Shown one piece after another: positions 52,101 to 59,273 of a stretch of DNA of 64,000 nucleotides (position 1 is the stretch's first letter; every line of letters starts with the position of its first letter). This DNA comes from JAYUJH01 sp043765375 (GTDB lineage: Bacteria; Pseudomonadota; Alphaproteobacteria; Rickettsiales; UBA998): the NCBI GenBank assembly GCA_043765375.1, contig JAYUJH010000041.1:3814-67813 (forward strand). Reading direction: 5' to 3'. Made by a program: the position numbers and the translations under genes. The notes below the pieces were generated by a model. It made no database searches. It saw only the letters and a list, made by a program, of their open reading frames with translations, and was not told the origin of the DNA.

Positions 52101-54687
52101 ACTCAGCATTCAAGATAAAGACAGCATTCAAAAATATAGTTCTGGATTTAGCGTTCCCTCTCCCAAAGGGAGAGGGCAGGGTGAGGTTATCTCCCCTCTC
52201 CTCATAGGAGAGGGGCAGGGGGTGAGGTCTGGTAGTGATATTTCTATAATTGAGTTTGAGCAAGCTATTAAAAATCTGCGTCATGCTTATGAACAGGGTA
52301 TGTTGAAGATTATGTCAAAAATGGGCATTTCGGTGATAAGTTCGTATCGTGGAGGGCGCAATTTTGATGCAATTGGTCTATCACGTTCACTGGTGGCGGA
52401 GTTTTTTCCGGGGTTGGTTTCTCGCATTTCGGGGATTGGGTTGCAGGAGTTGCAGCGTAAAATCAAGGATTTGCATGATGTGGCTTATAATAAAAAAAAT
52501 CCGTTAGCAATTGGGAGCCTACCAATAGGGGGCCTACCAATTGGAGGCCTACCAATAGGAGGATTTTATCGTTATCGCAATAATGGTGAAAAACATGCTT
52601 ATGAAGGTGAATTAATTCATCGTTTGCAAACGGCATGTGCTACGGGGAGTTATAAACAATATCTAGATTTCGTCAGTGGAGTTGCTAAGCAAGAAGCAAT
52701 TCACATACGTTCACTGTTTGAGTTTAACTCGGATCGCAAAGCAATTTTGTTGCAGGAAGTGGAATCTGTGCAAAATATTCGCAAGCGTTTTGTTGCCCCC
52801 GCCATGTCACTTGGGTCGCTAAGTCCAGAGGCACATCATACGCTAGCAATTGCTATGAACCGTATCGGAGCGGCGAGTAATTCGGGCGAAGGTGGTGAAG
52901 GAGCAGAGCGATATTATCCGTTAGCCAATGGTGATAATCCTAATTCTAGCATCAAACAAGTTGCATCGGGGCGTTTTGGGGTAACAGCGCAATATTTGCA
53001 ACATTGCTCGGAGATTCAAATAAAGGTGGCGCAAGGAGCAAAACCGGGTGAAGGGGGGCAGTTGCCATCATTCAAAGTGACGGCTGAAATTGCTCGGTTG
53101 CGCCATACAACTATTGGCACAATGTTAATTTCACCACCGCCACATCATGATATATATTCCATAGAAGATTTAGCGCAGTTAATTTATGACCTTAAACAAA
53201 TTAATCCGAATGCGATTGTGTCCGTCAAGTTGGTGGCGCAATCAGGAATTGGGACGATTGCAAGCGGGGTGGTGAAAGCGTTGGCGGATAAAATCATTAT
53301 TTCAGGGCATGTGGGAGGAACTGGTGCAAGCCCGCTTTCTAGCATAAAATATGCTGGTGTTCCTTGGGAAATGGGGCTGGCGGAGGTGAGCCAAGTTCTT
53401 GCGATTAATAAACTCCGTCATAGGGTGCGGTTGCAAACTGATGGCGGTTTGAAAGTTGGGCGTGATATTGTGATTGCCGCTATGCTTGGTGCAGATGAAT
53501 ATGCAATTGGAACACTTTCATTGGTGGCGATGGGTTGTTTGATGGTGCGACAATGTCATAGCAACACTTGCCCCGTTGGGATTTGCACGCAAAATGAGCA
53601 ATTACGCAAGCATTTTGATGGCACGCCAGAGAAGGTGATTAACCTGATGAGCTTTATCGCTGAAGATGTGCGTCATATTTTGGCAGATTTGGGTTATTCC
53701 TCGCTTAATGAAATTATCGGCCGCACTGATTTGTTGCGGCAAATGGTGCATGAAAATGCGGATATTAATATGTTGGATTTAACGCCGTTACTCACCCGAC
53801 CAACTTTACACAATGCAGAAATGAAGCAAGATTCACGCCCCTATAACCCTGTTGCAGATGCGTTGGATAGCAAGATTATCGCTGAAGCAGGAGAATCACT
53901 AAGGTTGGGGCAGAAAGTGCAGTTGAATTATACGGTGCATAATACTGACCGAACCATAGGAGCGGGTCTTTCACATTATTTGTTGAAGCATCATAGTGAT
54001 ATGAGTGGTGATATGAGACTAACAGATACCATGCTAACAGATAATTTAGTGCAGCTTTCATTGCAAGGGACAGCGGGGCAATCACTTGGAGCATTTTTGG
54101 TGCATGGCGTGGTGATTAATTTGCAAGGTGATGCGAATGATTATGTTGGCAAAGGGCTTTCAGGCGGGCGAATTATTGTGCGCCCTGACCCTGCATCGGG
54201 GCTTGTGAGCCAACAAAATGCAATTATTGGTAACACAGTGCTTTATGGCGCAACTAGTGGAGAATTATATGCGGCGGGGATTGCGGGTGAGCGTTTTGCG
54301 GTGCGTAACTCGGGGGCGATAGCGGTGATTGAGGGTTGCGGTTCAAACGCACTGGAATATATGACTGGTGGTGTGGTGGTGATACTCGGCAAAACTGGTA
54401 ATAATATAGCAGCGGGAATGACGGGCGGAATTGCTTATATTTATGATGAAACTTTGATTGATGGGCGGGGATTATTACCGCAATTAATTAATAATGAAAA
54501 TGTGGTTTGTAAAAATATGGTTTATAAAAACATAGTTTATAATGGGGTTTCAGATGCGGAGCATATTGTGAAATTGCAGCAATTAATTGAAAAGCATGTG
54601 CGCTATACTGGTTCAATATATGCGCAAAATATTTTGGAGAGTTGGGAGCAAAGTTTGCAATGCTTTTGGGTGGTGCAACCAAAATAA
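49177..54687 (+). CDS. gltB: Glutamate synthase large subunit with in-frame insertions
   Basis: Makes two glutamates from 2-oxoglutarate and glutamine. 1836 residues, about 250-300 more than the usual size. ATG 49177 is chosen over a TTG at 49150. Domains: class II glutaminase with Cys36 (DACGVG, which becomes N-terminal after processing), central domain, FMN domain with NSGEGGEGAERYYP near 1230 and HVGGTGASPLSSIKYAG near 1380, the 3Fe-4S cysteines in CLMVRQCHSNTCPVG (C-x5-C-x4-C, near 1453), and a C-terminal beta-helix. Extra sequence sits at about 181-219 (palindrome and 14-residue duplication), about 810-1018 (DUF559 unit between central and FMN domains) and 1113-1127 (LPIGG pentapeptides). 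The frame stays open throughout. gltD is not adjacent. Confidence 0.95.
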   Translation: MVAMENDGKLKYYSSELEQHFGKHGMYDASDEHDACGVGLVAAIDGNPRREVIDKAIAALKSVWHRGAVNGDGKTGDGAGIHLQLPHNFFASVVPTYAQAIAEGAPVGVGMLFLPRTDAGAQEEAKLIIETEIARLNMRIIGWRQVPIRPEIIGDDANFTRPEIMQVFIRGAVAPLKNIFTPPPNLPPQGGEEPFANDPPEQKRGEELFANDPPEQKMSFASTQKMEQEFSADNAQRDKNNDEFERNLYIIRRRIERKLRQAAINDCYICSLSSRIIIYKGLFQASHLSVFYPELNNPLLVSSYAIFHQRFSTNTAPSWAMAQPFRMVAHNGEINTLRGNVNWMSSYEACFGAEVFAHAIEDLTPIVPPSGSDTAMLDAVMEFITLSGKKLPFSKLMLIPPAWRKDDDLIEDSHKALYEYANCLMSPWDGPAAIVACDGNWVVAGTDRNGLRPLRYAITKDGLLTVGSETGMVALASDDVLHLGQLSPGQLIGVDLCTGKYYGDVELKNYLASAADYADKIANIKEIRIGGVKVVEDDVNQNEVLNISENDNQSHDVSSLLNQQFAAGFSAEDIDMIILPMLRDGKEAVGSMGDDTPLAVMSSHYRGLHHFFRQHFSQVTNPPIDPLREAHAMSLATKVGMVRNILGENPDLSAIVHLDTPILMQAEMQALLAHFAGLHSCVLDCTYGASDDADALRNAIDELIMQADDAIKHGAQMLVLCDMNAGADRLVIPAILAAAAVHTHMVNLRKRKQLSIISRTSCVCDTHSMAVLIGVGATAVYPYLMEQTARSLCDAGKVKYVTKTLPIQSSVIPSPQPTFPSPLAPLPEGEGNSLKNHIALSPPITSPLTPTLSQGEREALNQQHYSKLSRYMVEFARELRQNSSNVQQALWQVLRNSNLQVKFRRQHPIDNLIIDFYCHELKLGIEIFKVKAELSKQQYLQTKNIKLLQFDNQEMLKDVGKFINIIIDEIEMRQKLSIQDKDSIQKYSSGFSVPSPKGRGQGEVISPLLIGEGQGVRSGSDISIIEFEQAIKNLRHAYEQGMLKIMSKMGISVISSYRGGRNFDAIGLSRSLVAEFFPGLVSRISGIGLQELQRKIKDLHDVAYNKKNPLAIGSLPIGGLPIGGLPIGGFYRYRNNGEKHAYEGELIHRLQTACATGSYKQYLDFVSGVAKQEAIHIRSLFEFNSDRKAILLQEVESVQNIRKRFVAPAMSLGSLSPEAHHTLAIAMNRIGAASNSGEGGEGAERYYPLANGDNPNSSIKQVASGRFGVTAQYLQHCSEIQIKVAQGAKPGEGGQLPSFKVTAEIARLRHTTIGTMLISPPPHHDIYSIEDLAQLIYDLKQINPNAIVSVKLVAQSGIGTIASGVVKALADKIIISGHVGGTGASPLSSIKYAGVPWEMGLAEVSQVLAINKLRHRVRLQTDGGLKVGRDIVIAAMLGADEYAIGTLSLVAMGCLMVRQCHSNTCPVGICTQNEQLRKHFDGTPEKVINLMSFIAEDVRHILADLGYSSLNEIIGRTDLLRQMVHENADINMLDLTPLLTRPTLHNAEMKQDSRPYNPVADALDSKIIAEAGESLRLGQKVQLNYTVHNTDRTIGAGLSHYLLKHHSDMSGDMRLTDTMLTDNLVQLSLQGTAGQSLGAFLVHGVVINLQGDANDYVGKGLSGGRIIVRPDPASGLVSQQNAIIGNTVLYGATSGELYAAGIAGERFAVRNSGAIAVIEGCGSNALEYMTGGVVVILGKTGNNIAAGMTGGIAYIYDETLIDGRGLLPQLINNENVVCKNMVYKNIVYNGVSDAEHIVKLQQLIEKHVRYTGSIYAQNILESWEQSLQCFWVVQPK
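49719..49833. repeat. GC-rich palindrome plus 42-bp tandem duplication inside gltB
   Basis: CCTCCCCCC, GCAA, GGGGGGGAGG makes a strong hairpin near 49731-49753 and reads in frame as NLPPQGGEE. Two 42-bp units follow (49750-49791 and 49792-49833), encoding EEPFANDPPEQKRG and EELFANDPPEQKMS. This stretch separates FIRGAVAPLKN from EFERNLYIIRRRIE, which are adjacent in ordinary GltB. Confidence 0.85.
51605..52230 (+). mobile_element. DUF559-containing palindrome-bounded element inserted in frame in gltB
   Basis: About 209 codons without a stop, absent from ordinary GltB. The middle (51780-52110) encodes a DUF559-like domain (Vsr/PD-(D/E)XK nuclease-type fold): FARELRQNSSNVQQALWQVL, KFRRQHPIDNLIIDFYCHELKLGIEI and LLQFDNQEMLKDV. 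The expected IEVDG catalytic segment reads IEIFK, so activity is doubtful. GC-rich palindromes flank it: CCCTCTCCC-aag-GGGAGAGGG at 51728-51748 on the left and CCCTCTCCC-aaa-GGGAGAGGG at 52156-52176 on the right. The adjoining CCTCACCCCTA (left) and CAGGGTGAGG (right) make the ends inverted copies. Further copies lie outside at about 51645-51670 and 52193-52227. Confidence 0.8.
52513..52557 (+). repeat. 15-bp tandem repeat, 3 copies, inside gltB
   Basis: Units GGGAGCCTACCAATA, GGGGGCCTACCAATT and GGAGGCCTACCAATA encode S/G-L-P-I-G repeats just before the conserved GGFYRYRNNGEKHAY of the FMN domain region. Confidence 0.85.
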
Positions 54688-54751
54688 TATGTTGCGAAAT
54701 ACTTATTTTATAATATATAATGGAAAATAAAATATTTTTTAGGTAAATAGA

Positions 54752-55474
54752 ATGCATAGTTTTTCAATTAATAGTAAATCGATAGTTTTTATTTCAGAAG
54801 CTGTAGGTAATATTGTTTCACAAAATGGAATAGATATTATAACATCATCGAATAATTCTATTGATAATAAAAAAATACCAGCATTTTATGTTAATCAATT
54901 TGATTTAAGTGAAAACAAAGTCATAGATAAAACTTGGGAAGAAGAAGAAAGACCAGTTTATACCGGGGTTGAAGCAAATATAATTTATAAAAATGGAATA
55001 AATATTGCAGCGCAATTCAATAGATTAATGGTAGCTAATAATAAACAAGATATATCTGACACAGTATTCACGACTAAAGCAAAAAATTTGTATAAAATGC
55101 TTAATGATAAAGAAATAAAACCTAATCAAATAGGATTAAATTTTTTCATGTTATTAAGTTGTGAAAATTGCGATGATTATATTAATGATAACTTTTTGAA
55201 TAAAAGCGTATTTTCAAAACTAGGAAAATCAGTGTTGCAACCTTACGTAAGAGTTTCATATGAAATTACAGAATATGAAAAATTAAATATAGCAATTTAC
55301 ACAGCTAAAAAAGAAAATATCAAGAACAACACTATGTCGGGAGATGAATTTGTTGTGCTTGAAGCCAATTATCATTATGAATTAAAATCTGAAAATACCT
55401 CTGCAAACATTATAATAGATAACAGCAAGAAAAAATTAGATTTACTTAAAAAGTTATTTTCCATAGAGTCTTAA
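54752..55474 (+). CDS. Hypothetical protein, possible distant paralogue of 53-721
   Basis: 240 residues, soluble, without signal peptide, and rich in Asn, Lys and Ile. No family recognised. N-terminal region (about 1-75) with VNQFDLSENKV, a strand NGINIAAQFNRLMVA near 88-102, IKPNQIGLNFFMLLS near 127-141, YVRVSYEITEYEKLNIAIY near 171-189, VVLEANYHYE near 204 and a Lys-rich C-terminal helix. The order and spacing of segments resemble the gene at 53-721. It is followed after 3 bases by a small membrane protein. The AT content is higher than in the enzymes on either side, which suggests an accessory insertion between gltB and the dehydrogenase. Confidence 0.6.
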   Translation: MHSFSINSKSIVFISEAVGNIVSQNGIDIITSSNNSIDNKKIPAFYVNQFDLSENKVIDKTWEEEERPVYTGVEANIIYKNGINIAAQFNRLMVANNKQDISDTVFTTKAKNLYKMLNDKEIKPNQIGLNFFMLLSCENCDDYINDNFLNKSVFSKLGKSVLQPYVRVSYEITEYEKLNIAIYTAKKENIKNNTMSGDEFVVLEANYHYELKSENTSANIIIDNSKKKLDLLKKLFSIES

Positions 55475-55477
55475 GCA

Positions 55478-55870
55478 ATGAACTCACCAACAATACCTAC
55501 AGGAACAGTTACTAACCCAGCATTATCTTCAACCGCAGCTAGTGCAAGTTTCACAGTTTCACCGCCTCAATTAACACAGGTTCCTAATCAAGGTAGCAAA
55601 GGCTGGATGAAATATTTTAATAACACTCCTGTTATTTCCGTAATTGTATGTTTAATTGCAACTATAATAGGCATGGCTATTAATATTTACTATAAGGATA
55701 ACAGTCAAGTAACTACAGATATTGTAAACTTGGCTGATAAACTTGAGACAATAAATAATAATTTGATAAACAACAATAATTCTATTAATGCAAAGATAGA
55801 TAATCTGGATGTTAGATTAACTCATAGAATAGATTTGCTTTTTCAAGATAATAAAAACAAAATAAAATGA
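55478..55870 (+). CDS. Hypothetical single-pass membrane protein
   Basis: 130 residues. Pro/Thr/Ser-rich, probably disordered N-terminus (about 1-45), one membrane helix at about 52-71 (VISVIVCLIATIIGMAINIY), then a coiled-coil tail (about 80-125) with NLADKLETINNNLINNNNS and KIDNLDVRLTHRIDLLF. No family recognised. Starts 3 bases after the 240-residue gene and its stop overlaps the next start as ATGA, so three genes are tightly coupled. Pairing of a soluble protein with a membrane coiled-coil partner is a reasonable guess. Confidence 0.6.
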   Translation: MNSPTIPTGTVTNPALSSTAASASFTVSPPQLTQVPNQGSKGWMKYFNNTPVISVIVCLIATIIGMAINIYYKDNSQVTTDIVNLADKLETINNNLINNNNSINAKIDNLDVRLTHRIDLLFQDNKNKIK

Positions 55871-56634
55871 AACATGCACTAATCACGGGGGCGGCGAAAC
55901 GAGTTGGGCGAGAAATTGCCTTGCATTTGGCAGCTAATGGCTATGATATTACTATTCATTATAATGATTCATATGATGAAGCGTGCCAAACCAAGCATGA
56001 TGTTGAATTGCATAATGTGAAATGTTGGTTGGTGCAAGCTGATTTGAGTGATTTGCATCAGGCTGGTGAGATTGTGCAAAAAGCATATGCGCAAGGTGGG
56101 GAAATAACTTTATTAATTAACAACGCATCATTATTTTTGAAAGATGATTTGGCAAATGTTACAGCGCAATCATTGCAATCCCACATGAATATTAATTGTT
56201 TTAGTGCGGTGATGTTGACGCAAGAATTGTTGAAACAAAAAATGGAGGCGCATAGTTCGTCACTCAATAATTTGTCACCGACGCAAGTGATATGTTTGCT
56301 TGATGGTATGAATAGTTGGAGTATCTCGCCTAATTTTTTGGCTTATTCACTGAGCAAGCAAGCATTGGAGCAGTTCATAAAATTGCAAGCGGCAAGCCTT
56401 GCACCGCATATTCGCCTGAATGGAATTGCACTCGGGGCAACCATGTGCGGGCATATGGATAAGGAAGATACATTTGCAAAAATTGCTGAATTAAGCCCGC
56501 TTAAACGAGTTAGCAACCCGCAAGAAGTGTGTGACGCTGTGATGTTTTTGGAGAATATTCCAACAATCACGGGGCAGATTATTTCGCTCTCAAGTGGGTT
56601 TAATTTGCAATCAATTAGTGGTGCTAGGTTTTAG
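55867..56634 (+). CDS. Short-chain dehydrogenase/reductase (pteridine-reductase-like)
   Basis: NAD(P)-dependent SDR of 255 residues. Cofactor motif TGAAKRVGREIALHLA near 7-22, in which the Arg after Lys suggests NADPH; LINNASLF near 82-89; the catalytic Tyr and Lys in YSLSKQAL near 160-167; and GQIISLSSGFNLQ at the C-terminus, near the position of GGQ.I.VDGG in the family. The TGAAKRVG start is typical of folate/pteridine-type SDRs (FolM-like), but the substrate cannot be fixed. It starts inside the stop of the previous gene (ATGA). Confidence 0.88.
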   Translation: MKHALITGAAKRVGREIALHLAANGYDITIHYNDSYDEACQTKHDVELHNVKCWLVQADLSDLHQAGEIVQKAYAQGGEITLLINNASLFLKDDLANVTAQSLQSHMNINCFSAVMLTQELLKQKMEAHSSSLNNLSPTQVICLLDGMNSWSISPNFLAYSLSKQALEQFIKLQAASLAPHIRLNGIALGATMCGHMDKEDTFAKIAELSPLKRVSNPQEVCDAVMFLENIPTITGQIISLSSGFNLQSISGARF

Positions 56635-56646
56635 TAAATTAGGGGC

Positions 56647-56674
56647 TAGGGTTTAGGGTTTAGGGTTTAGGGTT
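56647..56674. repeat. TAGGGTT microsatellite, 4 copies
   Basis: Four perfect tandem TAGGGTT units with a degenerate fifth (TAGAATT), in the 45-base gap between two converging genes. The unit equals the plant-type telomere repeat, but nothing suggests a telomere here. Confidence 0.9.
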
Positions 56675-56679
56675 TAGAA

Positions 56680-57477
56680 TTACCAGTCACCGCAATAATT
56701 TTGCAATAATGTTAAGCCCGCCAAAGCTGCGGTATCAGCTCGCATGATTCGCTTGCCCATGTTGAGTGGGTGCATGAACGGAAATTGCTTAAATAATGCG
56801 AACTCAGATGCAGAAAATCCACCTTCGGGCCCAATTAGTAGGGCGAGTGGCGGGTTCATATTATGCAATAAATCTGAGGCTACCCTGCCTTGCCCTGACT
56901 CATCACCATAAATTAATGGACGGATATTTGGTTTTTCATTTAGGTTGTCATTTAGGTTTTCATTAGGGTTGGTATCTGGATTTTCATTTGACCAATCATA
57001 AAGTAACTGCTCCAATGTTTGATATTGCAGCACTTGCGGCACATCAACCCGCCCTGATTGCTCGGCTGCTTCAATTGCGTGGGCTTGCAACCGCTCCACA
57101 TTAACCCGCCCTAAAATAGTGCGTTCAGTTTTGATTGGCAATAAGCGTGAAACTCCAAGCTCGGTTGCTTTTTCCACCAAAAAATCAATCCGCCCCGCTT
57201 TAATGGGAGCAAATGCAAGCCATATATCGGGTGATGAGGTTTGAGGCAAAGTTTGTTCTGTCACTCGCACATTCACTTCTTTTTTGCTGATTTGAGTAAT
57301 TTTTGCTAGCCATTCACCGCTAATTCCATCAAATAAATGTAAATGCGCATCAATTTTTAGGCGCATAACATGTTGAGCGTAATGCGACTGTGCTTGCGTT
57401 AAGGCGAACTCTGCTCCAAATGATAGTGGCACATTTTCAATATATAATCTTATTTTTTGCATTATAGCATTTTCCAT
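56680..57477 (-). CDS. rsmE: 16S rRNA (uracil-1498-N3)-methyltransferase
   Basis: SPOUT-class methyltransferase modifying U1498 of 16S rRNA with SAM. 265 residues. PUA-like N-terminal domain (about 1-75, HVMRLKIDAHLHLFDG), then the knotted domain with ATELGVSRLLPIKTERT, EAAEQSGRVDVP and the SAM loop LLIGPEGGFSASE near 208-220, and GKRIMRADTAAL. A low-complexity segment NPDTNPNENLNDNLNEKP at about 165-182, from a 12-bp-type DNA repeat, is inserted in a surface loop. It converges on the dehydrogenase, with the microsatellite between. Confidence 0.95.
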   Translation of the reverse strand: MENAIMQKIRLYIENVPLSFGAEFALTQAQSHYAQHVMRLKIDAHLHLFDGISGEWLAKITQISKKEVNVRVTEQTLPQTSSPDIWLAFAPIKAGRIDFLVEKATELGVSRLLPIKTERTILGRVNVERLQAHAIEAAEQSGRVDVPQVLQYQTLEQLLYDWSNENPDTNPNENLNDNLNEKPNIRPLIYGDESGQGRVASDLLHNMNPPLALLIGPEGGFSASEFALFKQFPFMHPLNMGKRIMRADTAALAGLTLLQNYCGDW

Positions 57478-57524
57478 TTTTGTTTATATGACATTTTCCT
57501 GCGGGTTCGCAAGTGCGCACGTAT

Positions 57525-57588
57525 TATAGTGCTTCCGAATAATTTTTGGACACTATGTGGCAAAAATTATTTGGACAAAAGCACTATA
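57525..57588. repeat. 64-bp imperfect palindrome
   Basis: TATAGTGCTTCCGAATAATTTTTG pairs with CAAAAATTATTTGG...AGCACTATA around a 12-base loop; TATAGTGC and GCACTATA are exact mirror ends starting in TA. Its left arm resembles that of the next palindrome (TATAGTCATTCCGAA), so the two are related elements. Confidence 0.8.
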
Positions 57589-57599
57589 AATCATATGTT

Positions 57600-57649
57600 T
57601 ATAGTCATTCCGAAAAAAAATTGAACAATTTTTATTCGGAATGACTATA
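57600..57649. repeat. 50-bp near-perfect palindrome
   Basis: TATAGTCATTCCGAA and TTCGGAATGACTATA are exact 15-bp inverted repeats, and the interior (AAAAATTG/CAATTTTT) continues the pairing almost to the centre, giving a cruciform of about 23 bp per arm. It lies 11 bases after the related 64-bp palindrome. Confidence 0.88.
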
Positions 57650-57814
57650 ATTATACGCTTACGCCTTACTCACCTTGCAAAATACAATCTAAATAAAAAG
57701 CGAAAAAGCTGTAAGTTCATCATTAAACCATTTTTTTGCAAAAATAAATTGCTAATTTGAGTTCATATATTTAATATCTATTTTCTAATAATTCATAACC
57801 CCCTTAAAATATAT

Positions 57815-59095
57815 ATGCGATTTTCACAAAGCCTTATCCCACTAATTAAAGAAACGCCTTCAGAAGCGAAAATTGCCTCGCATCGTTTGATGTTGCGCTC
57901 GGGAATGGTGCGTCAACATTCAGCGGGGATTTATAGCTGGTTACCGTTGGGGTTGCGGGTGTTGAATAAAGTTTCCAACATTATTCGTGAGGAGATGAAC
58001 AAAGCTGGGGCAGTGGAATTGCTAATGCCAACCATGCAACCAATTGAATTATGGGAAGAATCAGGGCGGGGTGGCTATGGCACGGAAACGCTCAAAGCGG
58101 TGGATAGGCACGACCGCACTATGATTTATGGCCCAACACATGAGGAAGTTATCACCGATTTATTCCGCCGTAGTGTGAAATCATATAAAGCATTGCCTTT
58201 GAACTTATATCAGATTCAATGGAAGTTTCGTGATGAAATCCGTCCACGGTTTGGCGTGATGCGGGGGCGGGAGTTTTTGATGAAAGATGCTTATACTTTT
58301 TCGGAAGATGGAGATTCGCATCAGGCTTTATATGATAATATGTATGCAACATATTTTCGTATTTTTAGGCGCATGGGGTTGCAGGTAATCCCGTTTAAGG
58401 CGGATACTGGTATGATTGGTGGTGACCAAAGCCATGAGTTTCAAGTGGTTGCTGGCACAGGCGAGAGCGACATTTATTATGATAGAAAATTGGAGCAGTT
58501 AATAGCAGCGGAAGAATTGGATATTGATGCAATTCGTGCAAGCTATTCGGCGGCGGACGAAAAGCATGTTGCAAGCGAATGTGGTGTTGCGAGTGATGAT
58601 TTGGTGGCAGCGAGAGGGATTGAAGTTGGGCATATATTTTATTTTGCGGATAAATATTCCAAAGCGATGAAAGCGATGATAAAAAATGCGCAAGGCGAGG
58701 AAGTTCCTGTGATGATGGGGGCGCATGGAATTGGCGTTTCTCGGTTGCTTGGTGCAATCATTGAGGTTCATCACGATGAGAAGGGGATTTTGTGGCCAGA
58801 ATCAGTTGCGCCATTCAAAGTTGGATTGATTAATATTCGCCAAGGTGACGTGGTCTGTGACGCATTTGCTAATGAAGTTTATGCTGAATTAAATAAGGCG
58901 GGAATTGAGGTGCTATATCATGATACGGACGAGCGAGCAGGGGGCAAGTTTGCCGCAATGGAATTAATCGGAGTGCCGTGGCAAGTGGTGGTTGCGCCAA
59001 ACTCAGCGCAAATGCGCAATATTGAATTGAAATGTCGCAAAAGCGGTGAAACTCAATTGCTTGATTTGAGTGAGTTGATTGCGAAGATGATTTGA
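57815..59095 (+). CDS. proS: Prolyl-tRNA synthetase, short form
   Basis: Class II synthetase charging tRNA-Pro. 426 residues, matching the alphaproteobacterial short ProS lacking the INS editing domain. N-terminal MRFSQSLIPLIKETPSEAKIA, motif 1 region GLRVLNKVSNIIREEMNKAGA near 48-68, LTPTHEEVIT-type GPTHEEVITDLFRR near 109-122, motif 2 QIQWKFRDEIRPRFGVMRGREFLMKDAY near 133-160, motif 3 GAHGIGVSRLLGAIIE near 304-319, and an anticodon-binding domain at the C-terminus. Proofreading of mischarged alanine would need a separate protein. Confidence 0.97.
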   Translation: MRFSQSLIPLIKETPSEAKIASHRLMLRSGMVRQHSAGIYSWLPLGLRVLNKVSNIIREEMNKAGAVELLMPTMQPIELWEESGRGGYGTETLKAVDRHDRTMIYGPTHEEVITDLFRRSVKSYKALPLNLYQIQWKFRDEIRPRFGVMRGREFLMKDAYTFSEDGDSHQALYDNMYATYFRIFRRMGLQVIPFKADTGMIGGDQSHEFQVVAGTGESDIYYDRKLEQLIAAEELDIDAIRASYSAADEKHVASECGVASDDLVAARGIEVGHIFYFADKYSKAMKAMIKNAQGEEVPVMMGAHGIGVSRLLGAIIEVHHDEKGILWPESVAPFKVGLINIRQGDVVCDAFANEVYAELNKAGIEVLYHDTDERAGGKFAAMELIGVPWQVVVAPNSAQMRNIELKCRKSGETQLLDLSELIAKMI

Positions 59096-59174
59096 ATATG
59101 GGTTTGGCTGTGGTTTTTGCAAAAAACGTCAATAATCGGTTTGTGAATTAGGTTGAAATTATTTGCGATAAATT

Positions 59175-59219
59175 GTTGCCGCTATCTATGTTGCCACTAT
59201 CTATGTTGCTACTATCTAT
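59175..59219. repeat. 15-bp tandem repeat, 3 copies, downstream of proS
   Basis: GTTGCCGCTATCTAT, GTTGCCACTATCTAT and GTTGCTACTATCTAT, differing by single bases, in the 178-base gap between converging proS and the XRE regulator. The 15-bp period equals that of the arrays in sucA, yihY, lptB and gltB although this one is not coding. Confidence 0.9.
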
Positions 59220-59273
59220 CGCAATATAATCATCATTGAACTATAAACCAGTTATAATCGTCAATATACTGCC

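Larger units (their letters stand above)
57478..57814. other. Intergenic region with two long palindromes ahead of proS
   Basis: 337 bases between divergent rsmE and proS, with no credible gene. It contains two adjacent near-palindromes (separate entries) and an AT-rich stretch (57650-57814) that should hold the proS promoter. No ribosome binding site is obvious before proS. Confidence 0.55.

Noticed and set aside
51605..52230. Intein in gltB
   Set aside because: No Hint-domain blocks, no Cys/Ser at the left junction and no His-Asn at the right; the content is DUF559 plus palindromes.
49719..52230. gltB as a pseudogene
   Set aside because: No stop or frameshift is seen in 5.5 kb, and glutaminase Cys, FMN motifs and 3Fe-4S cysteines are all intact.
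56647..56674. Telomere or chromosome end
   Set aside because: Only four copies, inside a continuous gene-bearing sequence between ordinary genes.
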